64,000 bases of DNA from Microcoleus vaginatus_C (GTDB lineage Bacteria > Cyanobacteriota > Cyanobacteriia > Cyanobacteriales > Microcoleaceae): the NCBI GenBank assembly GCA_040004035.1, contig JAMPLN010000029.1; one strand, given 5' to 3'. A model generated the notes under the pieces. That model made no database searches. It had not been told where the DNA came from and was given only the letters and a program-made list of their open reading frames with translations. This document shows positions 41,935-50,388 of the stretch, piece by piece (position 1 is the first letter of the stretch; the number at the start of each line of letters is the position of its first letter). A program made the translations under genes and the position numbers.

Positions 41935-43077
41935 CTAAACAAACTTTTTCGCTGCTGCCAAAGCCGCCTCAAACTTGAGCAACACATCCTTTTCTGTGTG
42001 AATAGCTTTCTCTTGTTCCAGCAGCGGGCGGCCAAAGCGAAAAATGCCGTCTTGTTCTACGTGGTCTACATAAGGCAGCGTTTCTGGATGCGGCAAAAAT
42101 TTTCTGCCGATTGGGTACGGCGTGTGGAAAGAAAAGCTAAAATCGGGAAACTTGTCGCTCTTGATTTCGAGATAGTAAAGCGAGTAATAATCTTTGGTTT
42201 CGCAGTACACACATTCGCGGCACTTATTTACAAGTTTGCGGTTCTGATAGAAAAAATCCCACTTGTCCCAATAGTAGCCATCTTTCATCATTTCCTGGTG
42301 GTCGTCGCACAGTTCGAGATATAATTTGTCAGAATCCGCCGGACGGTAGAAATAAAGCATGGCGTAGGGCATTTCAATCAGTAACTTGACTGCTTGATTT
42401 TTTCGCTGGTACCATTCTTGTTGGTGAGTTTCGTAGACTTCCTTATATTTAATTGCTTTAAAGCTGTTGAGCTGATTTTCTTTGGCCCAGCGCGACGCCC
42501 AAACTGTCCAGTAAGCTAGCTGGAAGGTTGCTGAAATTTCCGCCGAACCTTGTTCTTTCCAGTCGGCAATAATTTTTTCCCAAGCTGAACTAAAAGCTAC
42601 TCGTGATTGTTCGTTTTCTTCAGGCTTTTCTGTATTGATTGGGGGGGGGATTTCGCGATTATTTTTAATCAGCCCTTTGGGTTCTTTGCGCCAATTATTA
42701 ATATCGGTTGGCGTTAGACTTAAGATGAATCTTCTGTCGTGAACGGGATATTCTAAATGGATTCCTGATTTACGGAAAGAGCGGTATTCTAAAATAGGGA
42801 GTTTGTCTTGTTCAATCCACTGCTGGCGTTCTGCTGGCGAACACTTGAGTATTGTTTCTAATTCTACCGGATCGACGGCTAATTCACTTTTGAATGTCTC
42901 CCAAAATCTTTCTTGTTCGGCTGGATTTTCTTCCAGCAGGGATACAATTCGGTTGACGAGATGATCGGTTTGGTCTTGGCAATTTTCGGGAAGTCCTAAG
43001 AAGTCGAGGAGTTTGGTCTTGAGTATGCGTCTGGCTGAGATTAGCTCGGCTAACATGAGAAGCTCCAGTAGAGTCAT
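41935..43077 (-). CDS. Hypothetical protein with a CxxCxxC-like segment
   Basis: About 380 residues from the ATG at 43077 (MTLLELLMLAELISARRILK); the open frame extends to 43233, but that part runs through a dispersed repeat. Visible: LLEENPAEQERFWETFKSEL, a central Glu/Lys-rich region, AYWTVWASRWAKENQLNSF, NRKLVNKCRECVYCETKDYY (C-x2-C-x2-C, possible metal site) and FSFHTPYPIGRKFLPHPE. I do not recognise the family. Confidence 0.7.
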   Translation of the reverse strand: MTLLELLMLAELISARRILKTKLLDFLGLPENCQDQTDHLVNRIVSLLEENPAEQERFWETFKSELAVDPVELETILKCSPAERQQWIEQDKLPILEYRSFRKSGIHLEYPVHDRRFILSLTPTDINNWRKEPKGLIKNNREIPPPINTEKPEENEQSRVAFSSAWEKIIADWKEQGSAEISATFQLAYWTVWASRWAKENQLNSFKAIKYKEVYETHQQEWYQRKNQAVKLLIEMPYAMLYFYRPADSDKLYLELCDDHQEMMKDGYYWDKWDFFYQNRKLVNKCRECVYCETKDYYSLYYLEIKSDKFPDFSFSFHTPYPIGRKFLPHPETLPYVDHVEQDGIFRFGRPLLEQEKAIHTEKDVLLKFEAALAAAKKFV

Positions 43078-43169
43078 GACTTGCGCCCTTGAATTGGCAA
43101 GATTTGCACAAGTCTTATATATCTTAATAGATTCTCTTGGGTTGTCGGCAATTGAAATGTCTGCGCCAG

Positions 43170-43222
43170 CGAAGCTATCCCGATCGCGCGTGTGTGCCCG
43201 TTGCGGTAGGGAATCGCCCACC
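43170..43222. repeat. Short dispersed repeat GAAGCTATCCCGATCGCGCG
   Basis: Shares GAAGCTATCCCGA and TTGCGGTAGGGAATCGCCCA with 20102-20152. Confidence 0.7.
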
Positions 43223-43293
43223 AGCAGCCCCATCCCTAAGCTAAAATACTCAAAGCTAGACCAAAAGCCCGATCGACCTTTTGCCCTTATTGG

Positions 43294-43992
43294 CTAAAAT
43301 CGATAATTGCGATCGCGCACCCACAAACTCACAGGCACAGCATGGCCTGTTTTGTCAACCTTTACTTCTACTAAAAAAGATTGTCGCTGGTTCCTTTGAG
43401 CTTCGCTAATCTCCTGATTGACTTTTTCCCTTTCATCCTCTGGCATATAATAAGTTTCTAAGCCGTATTCCATCTGCCAACCGTTATATTTGCCCTTAAT
43501 TGCGATTTGGTTGGCGGGCAAATTGGTAGGATTTTCTAGACTGACGCGGACGGGTTTCCAAGCTTGGGGGCGGCCGGGATTAGTCGCCGCTTTTGGCGCT
43601 TCTAAGATTACATAAAAACTGGTTTTTGCCTTGACAGTGTTCGTATTTTGTGGACAAACAACTCCGGGCGGACAATATATTTTTTCCGTGGGTAAATCTT
43701 TCCAGCCGGGGAGTTTTTGGAGATTTGTGCGATCGGAAATATCATAGCTCAAAACTTGGTAATATCCGCGCAAAAAGTCGTAAGGGTCTACTGGTGCTGT
43801 TTGCAGGACAACTGTTTTGCCAGTAATAAAAGTGTAAACGGCGGTGGCGGGTACGGCGGCAATTAGTCCGATTTGCAAGAGTAAAGGAACCCACATTCGC
43901 CACGCGGGAAGGCGTTTTGCTTCCGGGGGAAGCTGAAACAGATTTGTTGTATCTGGATTGTTAACTAATAAGTCAATGTTGTTTGTGTTCAT
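43294..43992 (-). CDS. GDYXXLXY domain membrane protein
   Basis: 232 residues. One membrane segment (MWVPLLLQIGLIAAVPATAV, about residues 32-52), then PVDPYDFLRGYYQVLSYDIS, which holds the GDYxxLxY-type motif as RGYYQVLSY. The family is nearly always paired with a DUF2157 membrane protein, as here (next gene upstream on the same strand). Function unknown. Confidence 0.85.
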   Translation of the reverse strand: MNTNNIDLLVNNPDTTNLFQLPPEAKRLPAWRMWVPLLLQIGLIAAVPATAVYTFITGKTVVLQTAPVDPYDFLRGYYQVLSYDISDRTNLQKLPGWKDLPTEKIYCPPGVVCPQNTNTVKAKTSFYVILEAPKAATNPGRPQAWKPVRVSLENPTNLPANQIAIKGKYNGWQMEYGLETYYMPEDEREKVNQEISEAQRNQRQSFLVEVKVDKTGHAVPVSLWVRDRNYRF

Positions 43993-44036
43993 GTTATGTA
44001 TGGGTTATATTGTTTACGGTGGTTTCGGAATGATTA

Positions 44037-44090
44037 AACCACAGAGAACGCAGAGGGCGATGAGTGAGAGAAGAGAGAGGTGAATAATTT
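44037..44090 (+). repeat. Dispersed GCAGAG-rich repeat
   Basis: AACCACAGAGAACGCAGAGG then GAGAGAAGAGAGAGGTGAAT. Lies between the DUF2157 and GDYXXLXY genes. Confidence 0.7.
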
Positions 44091-45491
44091 CTATTCATCG
44101 GGAATTTTTGCGAAGTGGCGCTCGAACCACAAACCCGCAGCAATTACGCCTATTCCGCACAAAACAAATACAAAAGATTTGAGCAACAATCCTGTGTTAT
44201 ATTCAAACACTCTGCTGATAATTTGCAGGGTGATTAATACCATGCCTCCCCAAAAAGTCCGGCGGTTTCCTAAAGCTAAACCTTCTCGGATTAAGCCGAC
44301 AGCGAGCAAAAATAAGAAAACATTGAACAGAAAAGTCGCTAATTGAGGAATGGGAGTAAAACTGAGGTGAAAAAACGGTATAAAGGCGCTGGCGAGGATT
44401 AAAATGCCGATCGCACTTGTGGTCAAATCCACACCATTTTGTTTGGGCCGCCGGAGTTCCAAACGTCCCAGACGCAGCCATTCAAACACCGTGAAACCCC
44501 CCAAAACAACCACATTTGCCAGCAAAACCCAATCGGGCTTAGTTGGCGCAGGATTCGGCGAATCTTGCCAAAACCAGTGGAAAGAAAGAAAATAAAACAA
44601 ACCGGCGAGAAACAGCAGTGCTAAACTGCGGGCGGTAGGTTGAAACAGCTTGTTGCGTACCTTGGGCCAGATTGCATCGTCGTATCCCCATAGCAAAGCG
44701 GGCGGTAAAGCACAAAAAATTGCTGTACCCCAGGTTTGATTTAACCCTTGGACTATAGAAACTTGTAGGGAAAAAATTATCGCGATCGCACCTAGGGTAA
44801 AAATAGCACGCGATCGACACCAATAAGCCAGGGGCACAAACATTATACTGGCTGCGATCGGCATTTGCCGCACCAAAACTTCCAGCCAAGAAAACTCGAC
44901 TTTGGAAGACCAATCTAACACGGCAAACCAATAGCCCCAACCGATTAAAAGTGCGGACAAAACGCCCAAGGAAGTCAACCGCAAACTGTAAGCCATTCCG
45001 AGCACGCCGATTCCCCAAGCAAGGAAAAGTCCGTAGGAAGAACCGCCAATGTGGAACATTTGCGCCATCAATGCCATATTTGCTCCTAAAATCAGAGCAC
45101 CTAACAGCAACAATCCTTCACCTAGGAGTGTGTTTCGCCCTTTTGTTGCGGGCATATTGGGATGGGAGTTTTGGCTTCGGGATGGGGGAATTCGCCACAG
45201 ATAGAAACCCCCCGCATTGACTGCTACGAAAAGACTTAGCAGCAGTGCAACTCTCACTTCGCGCGACCAAACTTGCCAGTTTGCGGCTACAAAGGTGATG
45301 ACTCCTATACCGAGGAGAATGCCGCCGAGACTGATGAGAATGCTGAGGAATCGGTTGCGGGAGGCGGTTTCGAGTGTGTTGAATTGGTAGCGTTCGGAAA
45401 GTTGTTGGTAGAATGAAGTGTCGATGAGTCCTTCTGCTTGCCAGAGTTTGGCTTGATCTCGCAACTCGCGCCGAAATTTATCTGAAATCAT
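44091..45491 (-). CDS. DUF2157 polytopic membrane protein
   Basis: 466 residues. The N terminus (KFRRELRDQAKLWQAEGLID) precedes the DUF2157 core, FLSILISLGGILLGIGVITF and VAANWQVWSREVRVALLLSL. About 12 membrane segments follow. Forms a conserved two-gene unit with the GDYXXLXY protein. Function unknown. Confidence 0.87.
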   Translation of the reverse strand: MISDKFRRELRDQAKLWQAEGLIDTSFYQQLSERYQFNTLETASRNRFLSILISLGGILLGIGVITFVAANWQVWSREVRVALLLSLFVAVNAGGFYLWRIPPSRSQNSHPNMPATKGRNTLLGEGLLLLGALILGANMALMAQMFHIGGSSYGLFLAWGIGVLGMAYSLRLTSLGVLSALLIGWGYWFAVLDWSSKVEFSWLEVLVRQMPIAASIMFVPLAYWCRSRAIFTLGAIAIIFSLQVSIVQGLNQTWGTAIFCALPPALLWGYDDAIWPKVRNKLFQPTARSLALLFLAGLFYFLSFHWFWQDSPNPAPTKPDWVLLANVVVLGGFTVFEWLRLGRLELRRPKQNGVDLTTSAIGILILASAFIPFFHLSFTPIPQLATFLFNVFLFLLAVGLIREGLALGNRRTFWGGMVLITLQIISRVFEYNTGLLLKSFVFVLCGIGVIAAGLWFERHFAKIPDE

Positions 45492-45537
45492 TGTTTATAT
45501 TCCAGAGGATTTGAACTCAATACGGTTTAGTTAAGGC

Positions 45538-45660
45538 CGATCCCCCCTAGCCCCCCTTAAGAAGGGGGGGACAAGAACTTACTCAAAGTCCCTCTTTTTA
45601 AGGGGGGGACAAGAACCTACTCAAAGTCCCCCTTTTTAAGGGGGATTTAGGGGGATCTCC
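45538..45660. repeat. GATCCCCC...GGGGGATC palindromic repeat
   Basis: Begins GATCCCCCCTAGCCCCCC and ends TTTAGGGGGATC, with three internal AAG(T)CC(C) and TTTTTAAGGGGG units. A relative forms the core of the MITE-like element at 46658. Common in cyanobacterial spacers. Confidence 0.8.
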
Positions 45661-45867
45661 GAGGAATAAACAGTTTTAACCCAAGCGTATTGGATTTGAA
45701 CTGTGATAGTTTTTAATATGTCACTTGTGGGTCGATTGTCGATGGAGGCTGGGACACCTGCTGAACTTGCACAGCAGTTTTGATTGATATCCTTCGGCTG
45801 TTGAAACCGTTTCTACATAAACAAACTACCAGCAGAAAGGAACGAATAAATCAAGGAATGTAATATT
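45661..45867. other. Spacer before the Uma2 gene
   Basis: Nothing coding recognised. AGAAAGGAACG at 45834-45844 is too far from the ATG to be its ribosome site; TCAAGGAATG at 45852 is closer. Confidence 0.4.
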
Positions 45868-46482
45868 ATGGTACAAGCTCACTCTAAAAAATTAACTTTT
45901 GACGAGTACCTTAATTACTCAAATGATACGGGTCAACGCTATGAGTTAATTGATGGGGAGTTAATAGCTTTGCCACCAGAATCTGAACCTAATAATTTCA
46001 TTGCTAACTATCTATTTTTCTATCTGGCTAGCAGCGGGCTAGTGCCACTCAGGCTGATTAAAACGCATAATTGCGAGGTTCAAGTTGCCGTTTTGCGATC
46101 GGGAGATGCGGCCAACCGCTACCCCGATTTGATAATTCTGGAACCTGAACATATTCCGCTGACAGGAATCAGGCTAACTATCACTTTCGATATGCTGCCT
46201 CCTCGGTTTGTTGTGGAGGTAGTGAGTCCGGGTAGAGTGGGCAGGGATCGGGATTACGATCCTCTTCGAGGGCTTCGCCAACGCAAACGAGCTCAGTACG
46301 CAGCGCGGGGCATCGCAGAGTATTGGGTTATCGATCCAATAGAACAAGTGGTGACGGTTTTGCGGCTTGAGGAGGGGCAATATGTTGAGGTTGGGGTATT
46401 TCGGGATGGAGAGGCGATAGTATCTCCGATGTTTCCACAGCTAAGTTTGACGGTTCAACAGATTTTGAGTGGAGAGGTTTAA
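45868..46482 (+). CDS. Uma2-family (DUF820) putative restriction endonuclease
   Basis: 204 residues. LTFDEYLNYSNDTGQRYELI (family start), NRYPDLIILEPEHIPL, PPRFVVEVVSPGRVGRDRDY (E of the nuclease core) and AARGIAEYWVIDPIEQVVTV. The segment PLRGLRQRKRAQYAARG is slightly longer than usual between the catalytic block and AARGIAEYW: GGGCTTCGCCAACGCAAACG may be a small insertion. Confidence 0.88.
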   Translation: MVQAHSKKLTFDEYLNYSNDTGQRYELIDGELIALPPESEPNNFIANYLFFYLASSGLVPLRLIKTHNCEVQVAVLRSGDAANRYPDLIILEPEHIPLTGIRLTITFDMLPPRFVVEVVSPGRVGRDRDYDPLRGLRQRKRAQYAARGIAEYWVIDPIEQVVTVLRLEEGQYVEVGVFRDGEAIVSPMFPQLSLTVQQILSGEV

Positions 46483-46568
46483 GGGCGGATCAATAGCTAA
46501 TTGGTTAGCATTCATATAACCAATTAGCTATTAGTGAAAATCTCCACTCTCAACCTGATTAAGGCTAT

Positions 46569-46660
46569 GTTTCAATCCCTAATAGAGTTTTAGTTTGATT
46601 GCGGCAGCGCTCGATTTGCGTCGAGATGCAATTTGGAGTAACCCGTTTCAATCCCTAATA
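46569..46660. CRISPR. Degenerate two-repeat CRISPR fragment
   Basis: 46569-46605 is a decayed relative of the main array's repeat (GTTTCAATCCCT and TTTGATTGC kept, several changes between). After a 39-base spacer a second repeat begins at 46645 (GTTTCAATCCCTAATA), then is broken by the element at 46658. Orientation matches the array at 50389. Probably a detached old trailer end. Confidence 0.8.
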
Positions 46661-46805
46661 CCAATTTTTTATGAGGCCCCGTAGAATCCGATCCCCCCTA
46701 GCCCCCCGCGTCCGGGGGGGGACAAGAGTCCGATCTTTCGTCCCCCTACTATCAGGGAGATGCGAGGGGGATCGAGATATGTGCAACTTCACATTAAATT
46801 GGTAT
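46658..46805. mobile_element. MITE-like element with ATACCAATTT inverted ends
   Basis: Ends ATACCAATTT and AAATTGGTAT are perfect inverted repeats flanking 128 bases with GATCCCCC and GGGGGATC arms. A TA lies at each edge, as in Tc1/mariner-IS630 insertions. It interrupts the second degenerate CRISPR repeat. Confidence 0.75.
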
Positions 46806-46838
46806 TGTAAAACTTCCTTGAGTTTATAAGCAATTATA

Positions 46839-46861
46839 AACAATAATGGTATTATATTGTT
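46839..46861 (+). other. Hairpin upstream of tnpB (possible left end)
   Basis: AACAATA, 9 bases, TATTGTT, about 50 bases before tnpB. It could be the left-end hairpin of an IS200/IS605-type element. Confidence 0.4.
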
Positions 46862-46910
46862 GTGAGTGTTGAACAAGGAATACGCATAGCCCAAAAAACG
46901 CAAGTCTCAA

Positions 46911-48203
46911 ATGCAACTAACACAGAGGCACATCATTAAATCAACGGAACACCGTTTCGCCCAAATAGACGAACTAGCTTTCAAGTCCAAAAACCTCTAC
47001 AATGCCGCCAATTACGTCATTCGTCAGAGCTTTATTTATGGATGGGGTTATGTCAGTTATAACGAAATGAACCGATTGATGAAGTCTCACGAAGCATATA
47101 AGGCTTTGCCTGCTAAAGTAAGTCAGCAAATCTTGATGGTGCTAGACAAAAATTGGAAATCGTTTTTTGAAGCCGTTAAAGCTTACAAAGTCGATCATTC
47201 CAAATTCACAGGTCGCCCAAAACTACCAAAGTACAAAGATAAGGTCAAAGGGCGAAACCTTCTCATCTACACGATTCAAGCAATTAGCAGCAAACAGTTG
47301 AAGAAAGGAATCATTAAACTTTCCGGCACTGAACTTTCAATTAAAACCCAACTCAATCCCAACCAAATTTGTCAAGTTCGACTGGTTCCGAAATGTGATT
47401 CATATATAATTGAGGTCATTTATGATGCTTGTACTGAGCGTAGTCGAAGTGAAGCGGAGTCCACCCTTGACAATGCCAACTCTGTAGCTAGTATTGATTT
47501 GGGACTGGATAATTTAGTAGCGCTAACTTCAAATCAACCGGGATTTATCCCTTTGTTGATTAACGGGCGACCATTGAAATCGATTAACCAGTTTTACAAC
47601 AAGCGGAAAGCACGATTGCAATCCCAGTTAAAAGGGAATCGCAAAACTTCGCCCCGCATTCAGCGCTTAACTCGCTGTCGCCATCAAAAAGTTGACAATT
47701 ACTTACATCATGCTAGCCGTCTAATTATTAACCTTTTGCTCACCAAGCAGATTGGGACCCTAGTAATTGGCAAGAACGCGCAGTGGAAAACAGAAATCGA
47801 GTTAGGGAAGAAAAACAATCAAAATTTTGTTAGTATTCCTCACTCTCGATTAATTGAAATGTTGGAGTACCAAGCTCGGTTGGCGGGAATCACAGTAATT
47901 GTGCAGGAAGAATCCTACACATCCCGCTCCAGTTTTTTAGGTTTAGACCCAATTCCTGTTTATGGAAAAACCGAAAAAGAGCCTGTGTTTACTGGTAAGC
48001 GGATTAAGCGGGGTTTGTACAAAACATCGACTGGTCAGCTAATTAATTCCGATGTGAATGCAGCGTACAATATCCTCAGAAAAGCAATCCCAAATGCGTT
48101 CCGCAATGGGATAGGGAGCTGCGTAGTTCAGCCGAGGCGGGTCGATCCGCTCAAAGTGAAAGGGAAGGGGGAGGGACTTAACGCCTCCCATGTCATGCAA
48201 TAA
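46911..48203 (+). CDS. tnpB: TnpB, RNA-guided nuclease of an IS200/IS605-type element
   Basis: 430 residues. The N-terminal helix-turn-helix-like and beta parts include FKSKNLYNAANYVIRQSFIY and SQQILMVLDKNWKSFFEAV. The RuvC core has ASIDLGLDNLVALTS (D196), VQEESYTSRSSF (E333/E334) and INSDVNAAYNILRKA (D381). No C-x2-C zinc-finger pairs are seen between the last two motifs. No tnpA is adjacent. An in-frame ACTERSRSEAES stretch at residues 173-184 looks like an inserted short genomic repeat just before the first catalytic Asp. All catalytic acids remain, so activity is possible. Confidence 0.9.
   Translation: MQLTQRHIIKSTEHRFAQIDELAFKSKNLYNAANYVIRQSFIYGWGYVSYNEMNRLMKSHEAYKALPAKVSQQILMVLDKNWKSFFEAVKAYKVDHSKFTGRPKLPKYKDKVKGRNLLIYTIQAISSKQLKKGIIKLSGTELSIKTQLNPNQICQVRLVPKCDSYIIEVIYDACTERSRSEAESTLDNANSVASIDLGLDNLVALTSNQPGFIPLLINGRPLKSINQFYNKRKARLQSQLKGNRKTSPRIQRLTRCRHQKVDNYLHHASRLIINLLLTKQIGTLVIGKNAQWKTEIELGKKNNQNFVSIPHSRLIEMLEYQARLAGITVIVQEESYTSRSSFLGLDPIPVYGKTEKEPVFTGKRIKRGLYKTSTGQLINSDVNAAYNILRKAIPNAFRNGIGSCVVQPRRVDPLKVKGKGEGLNASHVMQ
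47429..47450 (+). repeat. Short genomic repeat inserted inside tnpB
   Basis: TTGTACTGAGCGTAGTCGAA is a unit widely dispersed in cyanobacterial genomes; here it adds about 12 residues in frame. Confidence 0.6.
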
Positions 48204-48226
48204 ATGACTATACTTTTACCAGCTAT

Positions 48227-48289
48227 AACCGCTCGTAACTGTCCATCGTTTTGCTGCCTAGTATTTGTAAGCAGCAAAACCTGAGCGGA
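48227..48289 (+). ncRNA. Right-end hairpin of the tnpB element, possible omega-RNA 3' part
   Basis: GTTTTGCTGC (48248-48257) pairs perfectly with GCAGCAAAAC (48271-48280), and CCGCTC (48228-48233) with GAGCGG (48283-48288) outside it. TnpB guide RNAs span the tnpB 3' end and the right end of the element, so this structure is a candidate scaffold; the guide would lie just beyond the element's end. It could also be only a terminator. Confidence 0.5.
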
Positions 48290-48372
48290 ACCAAGACGAT
48301 TTACCTCTCAAGGTAGATGTCGGTGAATCGTGTCTTTGAGATGCTCGATATGAAATATAACTATTTATACTA

Positions 48373-48747
48373 ATGCCGCATCTTTTGTTGGTAGACGACG
48401 AAGCCCCACTCTGTGAAAGCCTTGCTTACTCACTGAGAAAGGAAGGCTATGAGGTCACTACAGCACCTGATGGACACAGCGCGATCAAACAATTCCACAA
48501 GCAAGTACCCGATATCATTCTGCTCGATCTGATGATGCCAGAAGTTGATGGGATGGAAGTGTGTTGGCGTATCCGGGCTTTTTCTAATGTGCCTATACTG
48601 ATGCTAACGGCTAAAGACCAAGATATGGATAAAGTGTTGGGCTTAGAGGCAGGGGCAGATGATTATGTGACCAAACCCTTCAATACGCAGGAATTGCTCG
48701 CACGGATTAAAGCTTTGCTGCGCCGCCATCATGCGGAATCTACTTAA
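48373..48747 (+). CDS. Response regulator, receiver domain only
   Basis: 124 residues: LLLVDDEAPLCESLAYSLRK, DIILLDLMMPEVDGMEVCWR (phospho-Asp), ILMLTAKDQ and DDYVTKPFNTQELLARIKAL. This matches OmpR/PhoB-type receivers but stops where the DNA-binding domain should begin. A search of the next 100 bases in all plus frames shows no winged helix. It may be a truncated regulator or a true single-domain one. It is followed by a sensor kinase, its likely partner. Confidence 0.85.
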   Translation: MPHLLLVDDEAPLCESLAYSLRKEGYEVTTAPDGHSAIKQFHKQVPDIILLDLMMPEVDGMEVCWRIRAFSNVPILMLTAKDQDMDKVLGLEAGADDYVTKPFNTQELLARIKALLRRHHAEST

Positions 48748-48854
48748 AAGCGGTTAAGGCATCCTTCAAGGGTTTGATAGCTCGGTTGGCTCAATCCGTG
48801 ACCAATGGCGCTAGGTTAGGATCACTTGCAACGGATACACCATTTATACCAGCC

Positions 48855-50312
48855 ATGTTTGAGCGGATGAAACTTTTTGCCCAAGACTCCTTCACGAGCA
48901 GATGGTTAGCATCTTTTCGGTGGAATTCAATCCACACGAAGCTCTTGTTTACCTATCTACTCCTGATCGTCTTAGGAACCTCGCTTATGTCTGGTTACAT
49001 CCTATGGACGTTTTATGCCTTTTTCATGCAGTCTCGTCAGACAGATTTAGAAAACTGGGCAACAGCACTGAGCGAGAGCGTTGCAGATGCCCTCGAAGAA
49101 AAAGATACGCAACGGGTGCAGACCACTGTTCGGCGCTATGGGGCACCCGCCAATATCACACTCCGTGTCTTTGATGCCCAAGGTTCGCTGCTAGCCACCT
49201 CTAACCCTCAAACAGATCGACAAATCACCAATTGGCTGCTGATACCTGGCGTTTCAGAAGCACTACACGGTCATTCGGTGCAGGGCATGGCTAAAGGGGT
49301 TTTATCAACGGACGATCGCCTCTATATTGTCAAACCGATGACTCGCAACGGTCAGATGTTGGGGATATTACGCATCTCGATTACTTTAGAACAGTTTCAG
49401 AAACAGTTTGTAAGGGTGATCTGGACAATTTTAGTGGCCCTTGGCATTACCATTCTTCTCTGTACCTTGGTCAGCGAGCGATTAGCCCGGAGTCTCTCTA
49501 AACCCATTGAGGTGATGCGAAACTTTGCGATTCGCGTGGGTAGAGGACAGTTTGATGACAAACTCGTGATTCGTCAAAGTAATGAACTAGACCAACTCGC
49601 AACGGAACTGAATCGTATGAGTGAACGGTTGAAATCATTGGACAACGAACGCAGAGTCTTCCTAGCGAATGTTTCCCATGAACTGCGGACCCCTGTGAGT
49701 AATGTTCAGGTCACCATTGATGCGCTGGAGCGTGGCGCTGTGGATGAGCTGGAGTTGCGCGATCGCTTCTTTCAAACCATCAAAGAGGAGACGAAGCGGC
49801 TTTCGGGCTTGATTCACGATTTGCTCGATTTAGGACGCTTAGAAGCGGGTGTCACGCTATTAGAAATCCAAGCCATTCCCTTAGAAAGTGTCATCAGCCG
49901 TGCGATTAGAGCAATGGAAGTTCGTATGCAGGCTAAAAACGTGACTGTAGAAGTTGATGTTGCTGACCTTCGGATTATGGGCGATTCGGAACGCTTATTA
50001 CAGGCTTTTTTGAATCTCTTAGACAATGCGATTAAATACTCTACCCCCAATGCTCGTATTTTCATTGCTGCCTCTGGCAACAAGCAACAGGCTCTGATTT
50101 CAATTCGAGACCAGGGAAGCGGCATTCCTGAAACCGATTTACCTCGCATTTTTGAACAGTTTTACACCACGAGCCGCTCTAGTAAGAATGGGGTTGGTCT
50201 GGGTCTAGCGATTGCCAGACGCATTATTGAAGCGCATGGAGGCAGCATTACAGCCAGTAGTAAACCCGGTCAAGGGGCTGTATTCACCCTTTCTCTACCC
50301 TTAGAATCATAA
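48855..50312 (+). CDS. Sensor histidine kinase
   Basis: 485 residues from the ATG at 48855 (the frame is open from a TTG at 48774). TM1 LLFTYLLLIVLGTSLMSGYI, an extracytoplasmic domain of about 110 residues, TM2 VIWTILVALGITILLCTLV, HAMP (SKPIEVMRNFAIRVGRGQF), HisKA with VSHELRTPVSNVQ (phospho-His), and HATPase_c with LLDNAIKYS (N box), IRDQGSGIP and GVGLGLAIARRI (G boxes). It is complete and probably works with the preceding receiver. The signal sensed is unknown. Confidence 0.93.
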   Translation: MFERMKLFAQDSFTSRWLASFRWNSIHTKLLFTYLLLIVLGTSLMSGYILWTFYAFFMQSRQTDLENWATALSESVADALEEKDTQRVQTTVRRYGAPANITLRVFDAQGSLLATSNPQTDRQITNWLLIPGVSEALHGHSVQGMAKGVLSTDDRLYIVKPMTRNGQMLGILRISITLEQFQKQFVRVIWTILVALGITILLCTLVSERLARSLSKPIEVMRNFAIRVGRGQFDDKLVIRQSNELDQLATELNRMSERLKSLDNERRVFLANVSHELRTPVSNVQVTIDALERGAVDELELRDRFFQTIKEETKRLSGLIHDLLDLGRLEAGVTLLEIQAIPLESVISRAIRAMEVRMQAKNVTVEVDVADLRIMGDSERLLQAFLNLLDNAIKYSTPNARIFIAASGNKQQALISIRDQGSGIPETDLPRIFEQFYTTSRSSKNGVGLGLAIARRIIEAHGGSITASSKPGQGAVFTLSLPLES

Positions 50313-50388
50313 GTAGTTGATCCCGTTGTCTGGTTCCGTGTCACTTCTTCCACCAAACCCAAACCGAGGCCGAACTTTGCACAGCAGC

